Assembly (NCBI GenBank): GCA_963611755.1
Contig: CAVDTK010000108.1
Location: 1 to 7,820 of the forward strand
Reading direction: 5' to 3'
Source: Paratractidigestivibacter sp963611755
Lineage (GTDB): Bacteria; Actinomycetota; Coriobacteriia; Coriobacteriales; Atopobiaceae
DNA length: 7,820 nucleotides
A program made the translations under genes and the position numbers. The notes below the pieces were generated by a model. That model was given only the letters and a program-made list of their open reading frames with translations, did not search any database and had not been told where the DNA came from. Positions 6,183 through 7,820 of this stretch are shown piece by piece (the first letter of the stretch is position 1; every line of letters begins with the position of its first letter).

Positions 6183-7418
6183 ATGGCTAAGCAAAAGTTC
6201 ACCCGTGCCGAGAAGAGCTGGATCATGTACGACGTGGGAAACTCCGCCCTCGTCCTTCTCGCCACCAGCATCATCCCGATCTACTTTAGCTCGCTGTCCC
6301 CCGAGGGCGGCGTCATGGTGGCCTGGAGCTACGCCGAGACCGTGGCCTCGCTGATCATCGCGCTTTTGATGCCCATCCTGGGCTCCATCGCCGACATGGA
6401 GGGCATGAAGAAGAAGTTCATCATCGGCTGCGTGGGCACGGGCGTCGTGGCCACCGTGGCCCTGGGCTTTCCCAAGAGCGCGATGGCGTTTCTCGTCATC
6501 TATGTCATAAGCTCGGTCGCGCTTAACTCCTCCATGGTGTTCTACGACGCGCTGCTGGTCGACGCCACGACCGACGAGCGCATGGACGAGGTCTCGAGCC
6601 AGGGCTACGCCTGGGGCTACATCGGCAGCTGCGTGCCCTTTATCGCCTGCCTTCTGGTGGTCTTGAACTACGAGGGCTTAGGCCTGACCTTGCAGGGCGC
6701 GATGAAGATCGCCTTCACCATCACGGCCGCCTGGTGGCTGGTCTTCACCATCCCGATGCTCAAGGACGTGAAGCAGCAGCACTTCAAGCCCCGCGAGAGC
6801 CACGCCTTTAGGAAGGCAATCAAGGGCATCAAGGTCTCGCTCAAGGATATGTGGGCGAACGCCGCCATCAAGTACTACATGATCGCCTACTTCTTCTACA
6901 TCGACGGTGTGCACACCATCATCAAGCTCTCCACCAGCTACGGCACCGACCTGGGCATCTCGTCCACGCAGCTGGTGCTGGCGCTTCTCGTCACCCAGTT
7001 CGTGGCGTTTCCCTCTGCCATCATCTACGGCCGCCTGTCCAGCAAGTACGGCACGCGCCGCATGCTGCTGATCGCCATCGCGGCCTACTTTGGCATCACC
7101 TTGTTCGCGGCGCTGTTTTTGCGCACGGCGACCGAGTTCTGGGTCCTGGCCATCCTGGTGGGCATGTTCCAGGGCGGCATCCAGGCGCTTTCTCGCTCCG
7201 AGTTTGGCAAGCTGTGCCCCAAGGACCGCGCCAACGAGTACTTTGGCTTCTTCGACATCTTTGGCAAGTACGCGGCCATTCTCGGCACCTTCTTGGTGGG
7301 CACCTTCACGGCGCTCACCGGCAACTCCAGCCTGGGCGTGCTGTCCATCGCCATCCTGTTTATCGCGGGCTTCATCGTCATGCTCAAGGTCCCGGACAAC
7401 AAGGCGGCAAAGGAGTAG
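6183..7418 (+). CDS. MFS transporter, UMF1/Atg22-like family
   Basis: A 411-residue integral membrane protein with about 12 hydrophobic segments, roughly at 19-36, 44-68, 79-96, 99-118, 142-161, 175-193, 229-247, 262-282, 293-313, 317-335, 360-379 and 383-402. The N-terminal signature W13-x2-YDVGNSA (to residue 22) and the QGGIQALSRSEFGKLCP block (330-346) are characteristic of the UMF1 group related to yeast vacuolar Atg22. The loop after segment 8, GRLSSKYGTRR (283-293), is a form of MFS motif A. A long basic cytoplasmic loop (about 195-228) joins the two halves. Yeast Atg22 exports amino acids from the vacuole; bacterial substrates are mostly unknown, so none is assigned. The gene is a single unit: divergent to the phospholipase C-like gene and followed by its own terminator. 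Confidence 0.88.
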   Translation: MAKQKFTRAEKSWIMYDVGNSALVLLATSIIPIYFSSLSPEGGVMVAWSYAETVASLIIALLMPILGSIADMEGMKKKFIIGCVGTGVVATVALGFPKSAMAFLVIYVISSVALNSSMVFYDALLVDATTDERMDEVSSQGYAWGYIGSCVPFIACLLVVLNYEGLGLTLQGAMKIAFTITAAWWLVFTIPMLKDVKQQHFKPRESHAFRKAIKGIKVSLKDMWANAAIKYYMIAYFFYIDGVHTIIKLSTSYGTDLGISSTQLVLALLVTQFVAFPSAIIYGRLSSKYGTRRMLLIAIAAYFGITLFAALFLRTATEFWVLAILVGMFQGGIQALSRSEFGKLCPKDRANEYFGFFDIFGKYAAILGTFLVGTFTALTGNSSLGVLSIAILFIAGFIVMLKVPDNKAAKE

Positions 7419-7470
7419 AGGGGCGCGGGGCTGCGCCGACCCGCCCGCCTGAGGTTGCTTTACTGAGAAG

Positions 7471-7507
7471 AACGCCCGGTCCCGTTGCGTGCGGGGCCGG
7501 GCGTTTT
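7471..7507 (+). terminator. intrinsic terminator of the MFS transporter
   Basis: A 14-bp stem, AACGCCCGGTCCCG (7471-7484) with CGGGGCCGGGCGTT (7492-7505), contains one G-U pair. It encloses a 7-nt loop and is followed by a short TTTT (7504-7507, partly in the stem). It starts about 52 bases after the stop codon. The T-run is short, but the stem is very strong. The arms' AA at the 5' side also make it usable from the minus strand. Confidence 0.8.
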
Positions 7508-7549
7508 GCGTGGCGGGGCGCCGGCGTTGACTGCCGAGAAGCCCGGCGC

Positions 7550-7730
7550 GCTACAAAATCGCGGGGTGGGCGCTGCGCGATGGGCTTCTCGCTACAAAAC
7601 TGCGGGGTCGGCGCTGCCGGAAGGGCCTTTTGCTACAAAACTGCGGGGTGGGCGCACTTTTCACAGCGCCCACCCCGCAGTTTTGTAGCAAAACCGGATT
7701 TGAGCAGCGCCCACCCTGCGTTTTTGTAGC
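7550..7730. repeat. cluster of five 26-bp repeats, three direct and two inverted
   Basis: The unit is GCTACAAAA, two variable bases, then GCGGGGTGGGCGCTG. Plus-orientation copies are at 7550-7575, 7591-7616 and 7632-7656 (the last ends in CA instead of CTG). Minus-orientation copies are at 7664-7689 (matching the unit with CT in the variable pair) and 7705-7730. The variable pair reads TC, CT, CT, CT and AC. Copies 1-2, 2-3 and 4-5 are each 41 bp apart start to start, with 15-bp spacers; copies 3 and 4 face each other. Spacers 1 and 2 are partly alike (both contain GGGC followed by a pyrimidine-rich run). A period of 41 is not a multiple of three, which argues against coding. It resembles a REP-like or decayed miniature-element cluster; identity is not known. 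The rest of the region 7508-7756 shows no gene. Confidence 0.9.
7628..7693. repeat. perfect 28-bp inverted repeat with 10-nt loop
   Basis: Arms are 7628-7655 and 7666-7693, perfectly complementary over 28 bp, around ACTTTTCACA (7656-7665). The arms begin with TTTTGCTAC and end with GTAGCAAAA. The structure arises where the third and fourth 26-bp repeats face each other. RNA from either strand would fold into a very stable hairpin, but no T-run follows on either side, so it is not a standard intrinsic terminator. It lies between the transporter's terminator and a possible convergent gene end. Confidence 0.9.
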
Positions 7731-7756
7731 GCTCGGTCAGAAAGTCGGTCGCAAGC

Positions 7757-7820
7757 TTAGGCCACGGGCTTCTCCTCCGCACAGGCATCAAGGTCACGTT
7801 TGGCGTGCGTGCGTCCCCAC
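7757..7820 (-). CDS. possible C-terminus of an unidentified gene (partial)
   Basis: A minus-strand frame is open from the window's right edge to TAA at 7759-7757 and ends in DLDACAEEKPVA, an ordinary-looking hydrophilic protein tail. Only about 20 codons are visible, so a chance open frame is quite possible. Another minus-strand frame stays open longer, to a TAG at 7635-7633, but its last part merely translates the 26-bp repeats. If real, this gene would converge on the MFS transporter, with the repeat cluster between them. No function can be assigned. Confidence 0.3.
   Translation of the reverse strand, partial: WGRTHAKRDLDACAEEKPVA

Noticed and set aside
7485..7729. Open frames through the repeat cluster (plus strand 7485-7688 and the tail of a longer frame)
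   Set aside because: They only translate the 26-bp repeats, and the 41-bp period shifts frame from copy to copy, so the peptides do not repeat in register.
7550..7730. CRISPR array
   Set aside because: Spacers are only about 15 bp and partly alike, the repeat orientation switches in mid-cluster, and no cas gene is present.

Overview
The window looks like a stretch of chromosome from a G+C-rich actinobacterium of the class Coriobacteriia, most likely an Olsenella-like member of the Atopobiaceae. The lineage call rests on the 5' part of a 16S rRNA gene at the left edge, judged from memory of the family and not from a search. The high G+C content and the G/C-rich third codon positions of the protein genes agree with it.

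Layout, left to right. Positions 1-557 hold the first ~557 nt of a 16S rRNA gene on the minus strand, running off the left edge. About 250-340 bases of rrn leader and promoter region follow, with several small hairpins. Next comes a tight minus-strand run of four hydrolase genes, in transcription order: a calcineurin-like metallophosphatase (4885-4085), a Cof-type HAD phosphatase (4081-3248), a two-domain SGNH/GDSL hydrolase (3246-2149) and a dGTPase-like HD phosphohydrolase (2152-905). The junctions are +3, +1 and -4 bases, so this is almost certainly one translationally coupled operon. Upstream of it, behind a strong intrinsic terminator, is a separate minus-strand gene for a zinc-dependent phospholipase C-like protein (5999-5034). 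A 183-base divergent intergenic region separates that from a plus-strand UMF1/Atg22-like MFS transporter (6183-7418), which ends in a clean intrinsic terminator.

The right end (about 7508-7756) has no convincing gene. It carries the most unusual structure of the window: five copies of a 26-bp repeat, three in one orientation and two in the other. Four of the copies follow a 41-bp period, and the two central copies form a perfect 28-bp inverted repeat around a 10-nt loop. At the extreme right edge a short open frame on the minus strand may be the C-terminus of a gene that lies mostly outside the window.

Functionally, the four operon genes all encode hydrolases that act on phosphate or ester bonds (metal-dependent, except the SGNH protein) and none has a signal peptide, which suggests cytoplasmic turnover of nucleotides or phosphorylated metabolites. 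The sequence does not show a shared pathway. Most of the window is ordinary chromosomal content. I see no defence system, CRISPR array, prophage or insertion sequence. The repeat cluster and the composition of the hydrolase operon are the parts worth a second look.
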